This document shows, one piece after another, positions 51,458 to 61,364 of a stretch of 64,000 bases of DNA. Made by a program: the position numbers and the translations under genes. Position 1 is the first letter of the stretch. Each line of letters begins with the position of its first letter. The notes under the pieces are model-generated. The model had not been told where the DNA came from. It ran no database searches and worked only from the letters and a program-made list of their open reading frames with translations. This DNA is from Orrella marina (GTDB taxonomy: Bacteria; Pseudomonadota; Gammaproteobacteria; Burkholderiales; Burkholderiaceae_B), in contig NZ_CP028901.1 of NCBI RefSeq assembly GCF_003058465.1, positions 4,030,001 to 4,094,000 of the forward strand. The letters run 5' to 3'.

Positions 51458-52390
51458 ATGAATGGTCGTCAGCTGAAGTTTGGTGTGGCCCTGGGCGGTG
51501 GGGCCGCAAGGGGATGGGCGCATGTGGGCGTTCTGCGCGCACTACAGGAGGCGGGCCTTGAGCCTGATGTGGTCGCAGGGACCTCCATCGGTGCGCTGGT
51601 CGGTGCTGCACTGGCTGCCGGAGAGCTGGACCGGTTCGAGTCCTGGGTGCGTAGTCTGAGGCTCATGGACGTAGTGGGTCTGATGGACGTCCGATTTTCC
51701 GGGGGGCTGCTCAAGGGCGACCGGCTGATGAATTTTTTTAACAAGCGGTTTACTGACCGGCCTATTGCAGAGCTTGGACTGCCGTTTGGCGCTGTGGCAA
51801 CTGATCTGCGAACAGGCTCAGAGGTCTGGTTGCGAGATGAGTACGTCCTGGAGGCGGTCCGGGCGTCGATTGCCTTGCCCGGCCTGCTGGCACCAGTGAT
51901 CCTGCAAGGGCGCACGCTTGTCGACGGGGTACTTGTCAATCCGGTTCCCGTCTCCCTGGCAAGGGCGATGGGCGCTGATGTGGTGCTCGCGGTCGATCTG
52001 AGTTCGGATATTCTTGGCCGACACTTGCGCCCAGAGCAAAATGACGCTTCATTGTCTGAGTCTGCGGCTGATGATCCGGACAGGCACGAAGATATCTCGC
52101 AGCGCATTTCATCCAGGTTCTCTCAGCTGTTCCGACAAAAAGGTCCAGCCATCCCGTCTGTGTTCGGTGTGGTCGCCTCAAGCCTGAGTATCATGCAGGT
52201 CCGGATCACGCGTAGCCGCATGGCAGGAGATCCGCCTGACGTGAAGGTGGAGCCCCGACTTGGCCAAATCGGCCTGATGGAGTTTCACCGGGCTGCAGAG
52301 ACAATTGATGCGGGCCATCGTGCAACCCGCCATGTGATTTCGTCGCTGCGCGAGATTTTGAGTGATTCGACTAGAACTGCTCCCCCCTGA
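51458..52390 (+). CDS. Patatin-like phospholipase family protein
   Basis: This is a serine lipid acyl hydrolase of the RssA/patatin type. The oxyanion loop is GVALGGGAARGWAHVGVLRA, the nucleophile elbow is GTSIG near residue 45, and the catalytic Asp is in LVDGVLVNPVPVSLARAMGA near 155; together these form the Ser-Asp dyad. Length 310. It has no signal peptide. The gene ends inside the end of the divergent-strand ABC permease gene (20-base convergent overlap). Likely substrates are membrane phospholipids or lysophospholipids. Confidence 0.9.
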   Translation: MNGRQLKFGVALGGGAARGWAHVGVLRALQEAGLEPDVVAGTSIGALVGAALAAGELDRFESWVRSLRLMDVVGLMDVRFSGGLLKGDRLMNFFNKRFTDRPIAELGLPFGAVATDLRTGSEVWLRDEYVLEAVRASIALPGLLAPVILQGRTLVDGVLVNPVPVSLARAMGADVVLAVDLSSDILGRHLRPEQNDASLSESAADDPDRHEDISQRISSRFSQLFRQKGPAIPSVFGVVASSLSIMQVRITRSRMAGDPPDVKVEPRLGQIGLMEFHRAAETIDAGHRATRHVISSLREILSDSTRTAPP

Positions 52391-53225
52391 TCCGTTCACT
52401 GCGCCGTCTGAGTAACTCAACCGTGACAAGCAGGGCAATTGACACCAGTATCAGCAAGGTCGCTACGGCCAGAATGCTGGGATTGATCTGTTCGCGCAGA
52501 CCGGAGAACATCTGGCGTGGAATGGTTCTTTGCAGCGGACCCGCCAGGAACAGCACTACCACGACCTCGTCAAACGATGTGACGAATGCGAATAGCCCAC
52601 CCGAAATGACACCTGGCCGGATCAGCGGGACGACGATTTGCCAGAACGCGCGCACGGGTGAAGCACCCATGCCGACAGCGGCGTTATACAGGGACCGGTC
52701 AAAGCCGCTTAATGTGGCCGTGACTGTGATGATGACAAACGGAACCCCCAGCGCCGCGTGGGCAATGATCAGGCCGGTGTAGGTTGCCACCAGATTGAAG
52801 CGTGTGTAGAAGAAGAACATCCCGGCGGCAACGATGATCAGCGGCACGATCATGGGTGAGATCAGCAAGGCCGTGATCAGTCGCTTGCACGGCATGACGT
52901 CTGAGGCCAGTCCGACTGCAGCAACAGTTCCCAGCACTGTTGCGAGCAGTGCTGCGGCGATTCCGATCATGAAGCTGTTCTGGATCGCAAGCGTCCAGCG
53001 CAAGTCCGTGAAAATCTCCTGGTACCAACGGATTGAATAAGCTTGCGGGTCCAGTGCCAGCATGCCGGACGAGAACGAAAAAAACGGCTCTGCGTTAAAC
53101 GACAGCGGAATGATCACCAGAATCGGTAACATCAGAAACATCAGCACCAGTAGTGCGGTCAGTCTCAATCCGTAGTGATTAAGGTAGTGCCAGACGGTGT
53201 AATACGCGGGTAGTTTGCTTTTCAT
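52371..53225 (-). CDS. Spermidine/putrescine-type ABC transporter permease, PotC-like
   Basis: This is the second permease of the importer: 284 residues with six hydrophobic segments. The EAA loop reads LYNAAVGMGASPVRAFWQIVVPLIRPGVISG, and SFDEVVVVLFLAGP follows, both typical of PotC. The start is the ATG at 53225; PotB ends nine bases upstream of it, so they are translated together. It is the last gene of the operon and overlaps the patatin gene on the opposite strand. Confidence 0.9.
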   Translation of the reverse strand: MKSKLPAYYTVWHYLNHYGLRLTALLVLMFLMLPILVIIPLSFNAEPFFSFSSGMLALDPQAYSIRWYQEIFTDLRWTLAIQNSFMIGIAAALLATVLGTVAAVGLASDVMPCKRLITALLISPMIVPLIIVAAGMFFFYTRFNLVATYTGLIIAHAALGVPFVIITVTATLSGFDRSLYNAAVGMGASPVRAFWQIVVPLIRPGVISGGLFAFVTSFDEVVVVLFLAGPLQRTIPRQMFSGLREQINPSILAVATLLILVSIALLVTVELLRRRSERIRGEQF

Positions 53226-53234
53226 GGGGTGACC

Positions 53235-54479
53235 TCAACCAAACGACAGGCTCTTGGTGCCGACGAACCGGTCGTAGGTCCAGTACAGCAGGAGAATGAC
53301 TGCCAGCAGAATGGAACCGAGTGCAGCCGCCAGCCCCCAGTTATTGGATTGCTGCATGTGAAATGCGATCAGATTCGAGATCATCTGGCCGTCGGTGCCC
53401 CCCACGAGAGCCGGAGTGATGTAGTAGCCGACCGAAATGATGAACACCAGCAAGGCGCCGGCTGACAGTCCTGGCAGACTCATGGGCAGGTAGATCCTGA
53501 GAAAGGCTGCCCAGGGCTTGGCACCCATGGACATGGCTGCTCGCATGAAGCTCGGGTCGATCCCTTTCATGACGCTGTAGAGTGGCAGGATCATGAATGG
53601 CAACAGAATATGAGTCATCGCGATGACGGTCGCAAACTCGGTGTATAGCAACTCCAGTGGTTCATTGATCACCCCCAACCCGATCAGGATGCTGTTGACG
53701 ACCCCTCCGGACTGCAGCATGGCGATCCAGGACGTGGTTCGAACCAGCAATGAGGTCCAGAAAGGAAGCAGTACAAACACCAGCAGCAGGTTGGCCGTAC
53801 TGTCGCGCAGACTCGCCAGAAAGTAGGACAGCGGGTACCCCAGCAGCAACGTTAGCAGGGTGATGGTCAGTGCGATTCTCAGTGTCTTTGTGTAGAGGTC
53901 GACGTAAATCTTGGGCCCGTCGCGTGCCTGGATGGAACCGTCTCTGGCTTGCTCGAGATCCAGGGCGGTTAGATAGTTGGTGAAACTGTAAGGTTGTCCG
54001 GTACTTTCTATGGTGCGCCAGATTTCGACGTCACCCCAGCGCTTGTTGGCTTTCATGAGCAGCTCGGCCCCGCTTTGCGAAAGCTCTGCGTCGTCGACTG
54101 CGCGTAGCCTTCGGGCAGTGGACTGGATCACACTACTCGTGCCGGGCAGGCTGCGATTGACTTCGCCTGCAAGCCTGCCTGACGTTCTGTCATTGGCGAG
54201 TTTCTTGAGCTCCAGTGCAAACTGGTTCATGATCCGCTCATCTGGCAATTCTTCTCCATCCCAGTCTGACATGGCGTCGAGTGTTTCAGGGATGAGTTCA
54301 GCCACGGTCGGTTCGTACACGCTACGAAACAGCATCGAGGCGATTGGCGCTACGAACGAGAGGAACAGAAACACCAGCAAGGGTGCAACAAAAAGAAATG
54401 CGACCAGCTTGCGCTGGCGCAGTGCACGAAGTGCTGCGCGCCGATCCTGGGGGGAAAGACTCGATTGAGCGCTCATCAC
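53235..54479 (-). CDS. Spermidine/putrescine-type ABC transporter permease, PotB-like with large insertion
   Basis: This is the first permease of the importer, 414 residues against about 280 for E. coli PotB. After helix 1 (residues 28-50) an inserted extracytoplasmic region of about 130 residues (residues 55-185, containing SDWDGEELPDERIMNQFALE) precedes the conserved permease core. The core has PFWTSLLVRTTSWIAMLQSGG and the EAA loop FMRAAMSMGAKPWAAFLRIYLPMSLPGL. The insertion is known in a subgroup of PotB-like permeases found in proteobacteria; its role is unclear, perhaps substrate docking. It lies 98 bases downstream of the binding protein gene. Confidence 0.88.
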   Translation of the reverse strand: MMSAQSSLSPQDRRAALRALRQRKLVAFLFVAPLLVFLFLSFVAPIASMLFRSVYEPTVAELIPETLDAMSDWDGEELPDERIMNQFALELKKLANDRTSGRLAGEVNRSLPGTSSVIQSTARRLRAVDDAELSQSGAELLMKANKRWGDVEIWRTIESTGQPYSFTNYLTALDLEQARDGSIQARDGPKIYVDLYTKTLRIALTITLLTLLLGYPLSYFLASLRDSTANLLLVFVLLPFWTSLLVRTTSWIAMLQSGGVVNSILIGLGVINEPLELLYTEFATVIAMTHILLPFMILPLYSVMKGIDPSFMRAAMSMGAKPWAAFLRIYLPMSLPGLSAGALLVFIISVGYYITPALVGGTDGQMISNLIAFHMQQSNNWGLAAALGSILLAVILLLYWTYDRFVGTKSLSFG

Positions 54480-54577
54480 ATTATTCCATCAGGTGGAGAC
54501 TGGCTGCCGGGACCGGAAACGCAGGGCTGATTGTCCAGCGTTTCCGGTCAACTGGATTGAACCAGTCAGTAGACGTG

Positions 54578-55639
54578 TTATTTCAACAGCCACTCGTTAA
54601 ACTTCTCGCCGAGTGTTTCACCGTAGTCAGCCCAGAACACACCGTCGGCTTTGACGCCTTTCTCCATATGCGAAGTGGGCAGATGGGGGGTGACTGCCTT
54701 GTCGACAAACTGCATGGACGATTTGCGGGTCGGGCCGTACGCAACATCAGCCATGCCGGCCAGTGGAACCGACCCGGTGGCATGTGCGATGAACTCCAGT
54801 CCAAGCTCTTTGTTCTTGGAACCCCTGACGATCGACATCACGTCCAGGTCATACAGATGACTGTCCCAGACAATGGTAAACGGGCGCTTTTCTTCGTTGA
54901 TCGCAGCGAAGATCCGGCCGTTGGCCGACTGCACGAAGGCTGCACCGCCATCGTTGAGCAGTTGAGGAGCTTGAGACCAGCTGTCAAACCACACGATGTC
55001 GTCCTTGATCGTGTCAAGTTTGGCAAATGCACGCTTCTGGCCGTCATCCGTGGCAAGGACTTCATAGACCTTGTCGGGGCTGACGCCGTCGGCAATGAGG
55101 GCCCATTCGAGGTTGACCTGGGGACGCTTGCGCAGTGCACGCTTGCCGGGGAAGTTCTTGGTGTCAAACAGGTCGGCCACGGTCGTTGGCTTGTTGGCGC
55201 CGATGGTGTCGTTATTGTAGGCGTAGATCACGGTCCACACAATCACGCCGACGCCGCATTCGCTGGCCAGAGCAGCCGGCACGAAGTCCTTGATGGCTGG
55301 TGTGCCATCGACCCCGGGAGGCAGAATGTCGCGAGGAATCTCTTCAAGCAGTCCTTCTGAACACGCACGCTCAAGGTCGATCACTTCGATGTCGACGACG
55401 TCCCACTGGATATTGCCTGATTCGACCTGGGCTTTCATCTCGGCGACACCGCCAGAGTAGTCTTCAACAAGAACCTGCTTTCCGGTTTGTTCTACGAAGG
55501 TGCTGACCATGTGCTGCTCTTGCGCGGCACCGTAGGAACCTCCAAAGGATACGAAGGTCAGAACCTGTGAGCTGGCAGCAGCAGCCAGCGATAGCGACAG
55601 GGCCGTGCCTGTCAGGATTTTTGCGATTGGTTTCATCAT
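54578..55639 (-). CDS. Spermidine/putrescine-type ABC transporter substrate-binding protein, PotD-like
   Basis: This is a periplasmic binding protein of 353 residues. It starts with a Sec signal peptide (AKILTGTALSLSLAAAASSQ), then LTFVSFGGSYGAAQEQHMVS. The family pattern QWDVVDIEVIDLERACSEGLLEEI and the late hinge MADVAYGPTRKSSM are present. The aspartate and tryptophan positions that bind diamines in PotD are only partly recognisable, so substrates could include other cationic compounds. It lies between the ATPase gene, 371 bases upstream, and the permeases. Confidence 0.88.
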   Translation of the reverse strand: MMKPIAKILTGTALSLSLAAAASSQVLTFVSFGGSYGAAQEQHMVSTFVEQTGKQVLVEDYSGGVAEMKAQVESGNIQWDVVDIEVIDLERACSEGLLEEIPRDILPPGVDGTPAIKDFVPAALASECGVGVIVWTVIYAYNNDTIGANKPTTVADLFDTKNFPGKRALRKRPQVNLEWALIADGVSPDKVYEVLATDDGQKRAFAKLDTIKDDIVWFDSWSQAPQLLNDGGAAFVQSANGRIFAAINEEKRPFTIVWDSHLYDLDVMSIVRGSKNKELGLEFIAHATGSVPLAGMADVAYGPTRKSSMQFVDKAVTPHLPTSHMEKGVKADGVFWADYGETLGEKFNEWLLK

Positions 55640-56010
55640 GTGTTGGGTTACCTGATTCGATCTGTCGTCGGGAAAGGATGGGCAGGCGTGCCTGCCTGAT
55701 GGATTACCCGGGAGTTTCGAACGTCGGCACCTTCTCCTGTAACTGGGGTTGATTCACTGCGTCTGTAGACCGCGCATGACAGGCATGGGCGAACTTCAGA
55801 CGTCCGGTCAAACGTACGCATCCCGACAAGGGTCTCGCCAAATACGCGCACGATGAAGTGCTATGGCTGGCGGGAACGATCTGCCTGTGTCGAAATGTGT
55901 TGCGAGTGGTTCAGGCGCATGCATGCCAGCCGGTATTCTTGAATTTCTGATCTTGCCATCACCTCCCTGTTTCCTTGAAGTCAAACGGATGAGCAGCCAG
56001 TGCTGCCCGC
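55640..56010. other. Gap between ABC ATPase and binding protein genes
   Basis: A 371-base non-coding stretch inside the ABC transporter cluster. No terminator, gene or clear promoter was found. It is unusually long for an operon junction, so the binding protein and permeases may have their own promoter here. Confidence 0.4.
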
Positions 56011-57122
56011 TTACTCGGAGGCCAGCGGGTAGGCAAAGCAGTCTTTTGTCTGCCAAACCAGTCTGGCCTTGTGTCCGTCGGAGAAATCCGGTGCCGCGCT
56101 GTCGTTAAGGATCTTGACGTTGATCTCGGATTCGTCCGGTAGCCGGAAGTAGTAGCGGATGAAGTCACCGACGTAGTGACGAGTGACAAACTCGGCCGTG
56201 ACTTCGTTGTCGTACGGGTGATCCGTTGGCAGAAAGAAGAACTTCTCCGGCCGGATGGAAATCCTTGCCCGTTTGACGTTCTGCACGCCATCTGCGGCAT
56301 TGGCCCGGGCCGTTTCGCCGCCAGGCAGCCTGACTGTCACCAGGGACTCGTCACTCGAAACAACCTCGCCTTCGATGAAGTTGTTTTCACCGATGAAGTC
56401 AGCAACGAAAGCGTTGCGAGGTCTCTCGTACAGTTCGGCAGGCTTGGCGCATTGCTGCACCATCCCGCCGTTGAACACGGCAATCCGGTCTGACATCGAC
56501 AGGGCTTCGGTCTGGTCATGGGTCACGTAGATCACGGTGAATCCGATCGACTTGTGCAAACGGGTGATTTCGTACTGCATCTGCTCGCGCAACTTCTTGT
56601 CGAGTGCACCCAGTGGCTCATCCATCAGGACCAGTGATGGCTCGAAGATGAGTGCCCGGGCGAGCGCGACCCGCTGCCGCTGGCCCCCGAGAGCTGAGCG
56701 GGATATCGCCCTCCAAAACTTCCCATCTCGATCAGTTCCAGGTATTCCCGAACCCGTGTTCTCATGGCATCTTTGCTGTACTTGCGCAAAGACAGCGGGT
56801 AAGCCAGATTCTCCGCGATGGTCATGTGCGGAAACAAGGCGTAGTTCTGAAACACCATGCCGATGTTGCGGTGGTAGGGGGCGGTGCGGGTGATGCTCGT
56901 TCCAGCGATCGAGATATCACCGCTGGTGACGTCCTCAAATCCGGCCAGCATCATCAGGACCGTGCTCTTGCCTGATCCGGAAGGGCCGAGCAACGTGATG
57001 AATTCGCCCTTGGCGACGTCCAGACTGAAGTCCTTGACGACAAGCGTTTTCTGGTCATAAGTCTTCTTGACCTGGTCAAACTTCAGGTATGGTTCGATGG
57101 TGTTTGTTTCAGACACTTGCAT
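56011..57122 (-). pseudogene. Spermidine/putrescine-type ABC transporter ATP-binding protein, PotA-like, frameshifted
   Basis: The first frame carries Walker A (LLGPSGSGKSTVLMMLAGFE) and the Q-loop (GMVFQNYALFPHMTIAENLA), then runs to RYPAQLSG and goes out of frame. The second frame resumes at Walker B (LMDEPLGALDKKLREQ) and contains the H-loop (VTHDQTEALSMSDR) and a TOBE-type regulatory domain. Adding one base to the five-C run at 56684-56688 restores the missing LSGGQRQRVALARAL region precisely, giving about 370 residues. The ATG at 57122 is used; a TTG at 57134 is the alternative. Intact in all other respects, so the break could be a sequencing error. Confidence 0.87.
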
Positions 57123-57522
57123 CCCGATTTGCAATTGGTTTGGTTACCCGGCCGGGTCCGCTGGCCGGTTGGTTGAATCTGACCATGTTTGCCCGTTCAG
57201 TCGCTGATCCGGTTCAGTCGCATCGCGCCGGGCCGCAGCGGTGTATGGGGGCCACTGAGCGCACGGCGATGTGGCATGACTGACCTCTTCACATCTCCTC
57301 AGAAAAATCAAGCAAATAGCGTGCCACCGACCTGACCAGCGAGTGAACAGTCAGTGAGGAGCAGGCCCGGATGCGAGTCACAACGATTTCGAGAATCTGC
57401 TGTGGTGCATCCGTTCACGCATCAATCGAAGTTGTTATACAGAAATTTGCTTAGCTTGAACACACGCCGATTGCCCGAATTCGGGTATATCCTAGGTCGT
57501 CCAGATTGATCGTTCGGGCTGA
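57123..57522. other. Intergenic region upstream of ABC ATPase gene
   Basis: It holds two perfect GC-rich palindromes, ACCCGG-CCGGGT (57146-57157, 24 bases before the ATPase start) and CCCGAA-TTCGGG (57474-57485, 37 bases after the LysR stop). The latter could be a weak terminator. No coding frame has a ribosome site. Confidence 0.45.
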
Positions 57523-58448
57523 TCAGGACTTGTGTGCCTGAATCAGGCATTGCTGGAACAGCTGGGTTGAGCGGGCAGCGATCGGGGATTTTCTGATGAT
57601 GCTGAAAAACTGGACCTGATAGAAAAATCTGGCCGGGTTGATTGCGCGAATCAGACCCTCTTGTTCAAACGGGCGCGCGTAATGGGTCGGCAGAAACCCC
57701 AGAAAACGTCCGGACAGTACCAGCAATGCCACGCCCTCCTGATCGGACGCGCTGGCCTGTCTGGGCAGATTTGAGCGATGGCTCATCTGCATGTTAGGCG
57801 AGTGATATCCGAGTCCGGCGAGTGCATGCTGGCGGATGTTGGGCCAGTCCAGACTCTGATCCTCATGATTGAACAATGGATGGTTGCGGGCGCAGTAAAG
57901 GTGCATCTGTTCGTCAAACAGGTAGTCGTAGTGCAGGCTCTGCGAGGATCGATGCGCGGGAATGATGCCCAGATGGTACTGATCGTTCATGAGGCCTCGC
58001 TCGATCTCGTTGATCGGGCGCACACTCAGGTTCAGATGAACCTCGGGCGCCTGCTCCGAGAACAGGGCAAGCGCCTGGTGGATACGTGATGCCGGGTTGC
58101 TGGCTGTTTTCTCGAACAGGGCGATGTTGAGTTCTCCCCCATGCGTTGGTGAATATCATCGATCGCAGCCCGAAAGCCCCCGACGGCATTGAGCAGCTTG
58201 ATCGTTTGCTCATGGACCAGCTTGCCTTCGCTGGTGAGCATGAAACCGGCGCGCCCACGCTGACAGAGGGTCAGACCGAGACGGGTTTCCAGGCCCCGGA
58301 TATGGCGGCTGATTGTGGATACATCGATGTTCAGCTCGAGCTCTGCCGCGGAGAATCCCCCGCAGTCTACAACCGACTTGAAGACGTGCAGGAGTCGCAG
58401 ATCCATGTCGCTGAGCTGGCCCAGCAAAGCCCGGTTCTTTAGTTGCAT
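57523..58448 (-). pseudogene. LysR family transcriptional regulator, frameshifted
   Basis: The N-terminal frame has the winged helix (LRLLHVFKSVVDCGGFSAAE, then DVSTISRHIRGLETRLG) and runs to IHQRMG, then loses homology. In the other frame the effector domain begins GELNIALFEKTASNPAS and continues to QAHKS at 57523. One extra base in the five-C run at 58136-58140 joins them (MGGELNIALFE) with a full length of about 308 residues. It is divergent from alanine dehydrogenase with a 113-base interval, so it likely controls the Ald-aminotransferase genes; no separate operator could be fixed. Confidence 0.82.
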
Positions 58449-58561
58449 GATGTGCCAAGTAAACAGGGATATTTGTTCATATTACTACTGGCTGGTTTGT
58501 GGAACCATAAAGCGTTGTACCGACCGCAAAGGTGTTCTGTACACGCGACAAGGGAGAATCT

Positions 58562-59679
58562 ATGCGTATCGGCGTGCCTCGGGAAATCAAGAACCACGAG
58601 TATCGCGTTGGACTCAGTCCCGCGAGCGTGCATGAGCTTTGCGCGCGCGGACACGAGGTAATTGTGCAGTCCGGGGCCGGACAGGCCATCGGCATGCTCG
58701 ATGAGCAATATCTGGCCGCCGGCGCACGACTGGAGATCCAGGTCCAGGCCATCTTTGAGCAGGCTGACATGATCGTCAAGGTCAAGGAGCCGCTGGAGCC
58801 GGAGTGCAGCTTGCTGCGTGCAGACCAGATTCTGCTGACTTACCTGCATCTGGCCGCTGATGCTGCGCTCACGACGCGGCTGCTCGAAGCCGGCGTTGTG
58901 GGTATCGCCTATGAAACCATCACATCTGCAAGCGGTGGATTGCCCTTGTTGGCACCCATGAGCGAGGTGGCCGGACGCATGTCAATCCAGGCGGCCGCAA
59001 CCCATCTTGAGAAGTCACGAGGTGGTCTGGGCGTTCTGCTGGGAGGGGTGCCGGGAGTACCCCTGCCCATGTAGTGGTGCTGGGAGCCGGCATGGTTGGC
59101 AGCCAGGCTGTGCAGGTCGCAGTCGGCATGGGTGCGCGGGTCACTGTGCTGGATCGTCAGATTGATCGGCTGCGTGCACTGGACATGGTATTCGGGAACC
59201 GGATCCAGACACTGATGTCCACCCGCGAAAGCGTGGCTGAGTCGGTTGCAAACGCTGACGTGGTGATCGGGTCTGTTCTGTTGCCAGGCTCCGCAGCACC
59301 GAAACTGGTGACTCACGACATGATTCGCAGCATGCGCGCGGGTAGCGTTGTCGTTGACGTGGCCATTGACCAGGGTGGCTGCTTTGAGACCTCGCATCCG
59401 ACGACTCATGATGAGCCAACCTACGTGGTCGATGGGGTTATTCACTACTGTGTGGCCAACATGCCTGGTGCGGTTGCACGAACCTCAACCCTTGCACTGA
59501 ACAATGCCACCTTGCCCTACGCGATTTCTCTGGCCGATCACGGCTGGCAACAAGCTATGCGACATGATCCGCACCTGCTGGCAGGACTGAACGTGTGTAA
59601 CGGGCAGATTACCCACAGGGCGGTCGCCGAATCCTTGAACATGACTTTCACCGAGCCTGGCCAGATGCTGGCCAGTTGA
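58562..59679 (+). pseudogene. ald: Alanine dehydrogenase, frameshifted
   Basis: This is an NAD-dependent enzyme converting L-alanine to pyruvate and ammonia. The start MRIGVPREIKNHEYRVGLSP, with its substrate Arg, Lys and the VKVKEPL motif, is unmistakable, and LTYLHLAAD follows. The second frame has the NAD fold [21 protein letters not shown] and the end region with [25 protein letters not shown]. One extra base in the four-C run at 59060-59063 turns [13 protein letters not shown] into [16 protein letters not shown] and yields about 372 residues, the family length. The ATG at 58562 has GGGAGA seven bases upstream. The aminotransferase gene follows 42 bases later, consistent with recycling of the alanine it forms. 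Confidence 0.88.
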
Positions 59680-59721
59680 ATTGACAACAGAATTGCGAAC
59701 CCGCTTGACCGGAGAACAACG

Positions 59722-61077
59722 ATGAACATGATTCCAACCACCGACCAGCTTATTGCGACTGATTCCATCAGCGACCTGTCTCTGGACGCCCACTGGATGC
59801 CCTATACAGGGAACCGACAGTTCAAGGCGAACCCTCGCATGATCGTGAGCGCCAAGGGATGCTACTACCGTGATGCCGATGGCCGTGACATCTTTGATGG
59901 CCTGTCGGGGTTATGGTGCACGGGTCTGGGCCATGGACGAGATGAAATTGTCCAGGCGGTGCAGAAACAGGTCGCGACGCTCGACTACTCGCCTGCCTTC
60001 CAGTTTGGCCATCCCTTGTCATTTCAGCTGGCCGAGCGCATTGCACAGAAAATGCCTGAAGGGCTGGACCGGGTGTTCTTTACCGGATCGGGATCGGAGG
60101 CCGCTGATACCTCTCTCAAAATGGCCCGTGCTTACTGGCGCCTGAAGGGTCAGGCCAGCAAGACCCGCCTGATTGGCCGGATGCGCGGTTATCACGGTGT
60201 GAACTTTGGCGGGATCTCTGTCGGTGGTATCGTGGGCAACCGCAAGATGTTCGGTCAGGCGATCGAAGCCGATCATATTCCACACACCCAGCCTCCGGCG
60301 GGCAGTTTTTTCAAGGGCATGCCAGAGTACGGTGCTGCACTGGCTGACGAGCTGCTGCAGCTGATCGCCCTGCATGACGCTTCGACCATTGCTGCAGTCA
60401 TCGTGGAGCCCTTTAGCGGCTCGGCTGGTGTGATCGTGCCGCCGGTGGGCTATCTGCAGCGTCTGCGCGAGATTTGTACCCAGCACAACATTCTGCTGAT
60501 TTTTGATGAGGTCATTACGGGATTCGGACGTACCGGTGACTGGACTGGTTCAAGTCATTTCGGCGTGACACCGGACATCATCAATATTGCCAAACAGGTG
60601 ACAAACGGTGTGCAGCCACTTGGCGCCGTTGTAGCCAGGCGCGAGATATACGACACCTTCATGCAAAACGGTGGCGCCGAACACATGCTGGAGTTCCCGC
60701 ATGGGTATACCTATTCGGCACACCCGGTTGCCTGCGCTGCGGGTCTGGCAAGTCTCGATTTACTGGAGAGTACGGATGCCATGGCCCAGGTCAGGGCACT
60801 TGCTCCCGTATTTGAAGAGAAAGTGCACAGCCTTCGTGGTGCAGCCAATGTGACCGATATTCGCAACATCGGTCTGGCGGCGGGACTGACGATCGCTCCC
60901 AGGAACCAGGATCCCACCCTGCGTCCCTATGAAGTGGCGATGGCCATGTTCGATAAGGGCTTCTATGTCCGCTACGGTGGTGACACCATCCAGCTTGCGC
61001 CGCCATTCATCAGCACGCCCGAGCAGATCGACCAGATGGTCAACGCACTGGGTGAGTGTCTGAATCAGGCGGCCTGA
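59722..61077 (+). CDS. Omega-amino acid:pyruvate aminotransferase (beta-alanine--pyruvate type)
   Basis: This is a class III PLP aminotransferase using pyruvate as acceptor. The beginning LDAHWMPYTGNRQFKANPR and DGLSGLWCTGLGHGRDEI, and LDYSPAFQFGHPLSFQLAER, match the beta-alanine:pyruvate family closely. The PLP Lys lies in INIAKQVTNGVQPLGAVVA; the preceding FDEVITGFGRTG holds the cofactor Asp. Length 451. It is between alanine dehydrogenase and a terminator at 61143. Beta-alanine, taurine-like or other omega-amino acids would give an aldehyde and L-alanine, which Ald would return to pyruvate. Confidence 0.91.
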   Translation: MNMIPTTDQLIATDSISDLSLDAHWMPYTGNRQFKANPRMIVSAKGCYYRDADGRDIFDGLSGLWCTGLGHGRDEIVQAVQKQVATLDYSPAFQFGHPLSFQLAERIAQKMPEGLDRVFFTGSGSEAADTSLKMARAYWRLKGQASKTRLIGRMRGYHGVNFGGISVGGIVGNRKMFGQAIEADHIPHTQPPAGSFFKGMPEYGAALADELLQLIALHDASTIAAVIVEPFSGSAGVIVPPVGYLQRLREICTQHNILLIFDEVITGFGRTGDWTGSSHFGVTPDIINIAKQVTNGVQPLGAVVARREIYDTFMQNGGAEHMLEFPHGYTYSAHPVACAAGLASLDLLESTDAMAQVRALAPVFEEKVHSLRGAANVTDIRNIGLAAGLTIAPRNQDPTLRPYEVAMAMFDKGFYVRYGGDTIQLAPPFISTPEQIDQMVNALGECLNQAA

Positions 61078-61142
61078 TTCGTGTTGCCTGGGTGAGCTTG
61101 CCTGAACAATGCAACCTCCTTCAGGCCCTGGCTAGTATGAAT

Positions 61143-61173
61143 GGCCCGCTTCATGATCGAGGCGGGCCTTTTT
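61143..61173 (+). terminator. Rho-independent terminator after aminotransferase gene
   Basis: GGCCCGC and GCGGGCC form a 7-base perfect stem around a 12-base loop, followed immediately by five T residues, 66 bases after the aminotransferase stop. It ends the ald-aminotransferase transcript, so acetate kinase is probably separately transcribed. Confidence 0.9.
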
Positions 61174-61364
61174 AACAAAGGTACGGGGAGGACAGGCTTG
61201 ATCAGGTGGCCACGTGAGTCGTGGCTTGTGTGTCAGGCCGGGTTCTGGGTTGAGACAGGTCATGAGGCGATTCAAGGCTGATGCGCACGGGATGCAGGCA
61301 GACTGTGCACTGTCATGGCTTGCGGTTACCATGACAGGTCCTCAGAACTCAGGAAGGTTTGCCC

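Noticed and set aside
54344..55360. 338-codon plus-strand frame across the ABC permease and binding-protein genes
   Set aside because: It spans an intergenic gap and two genuine minus-strand genes and resembles nothing known.
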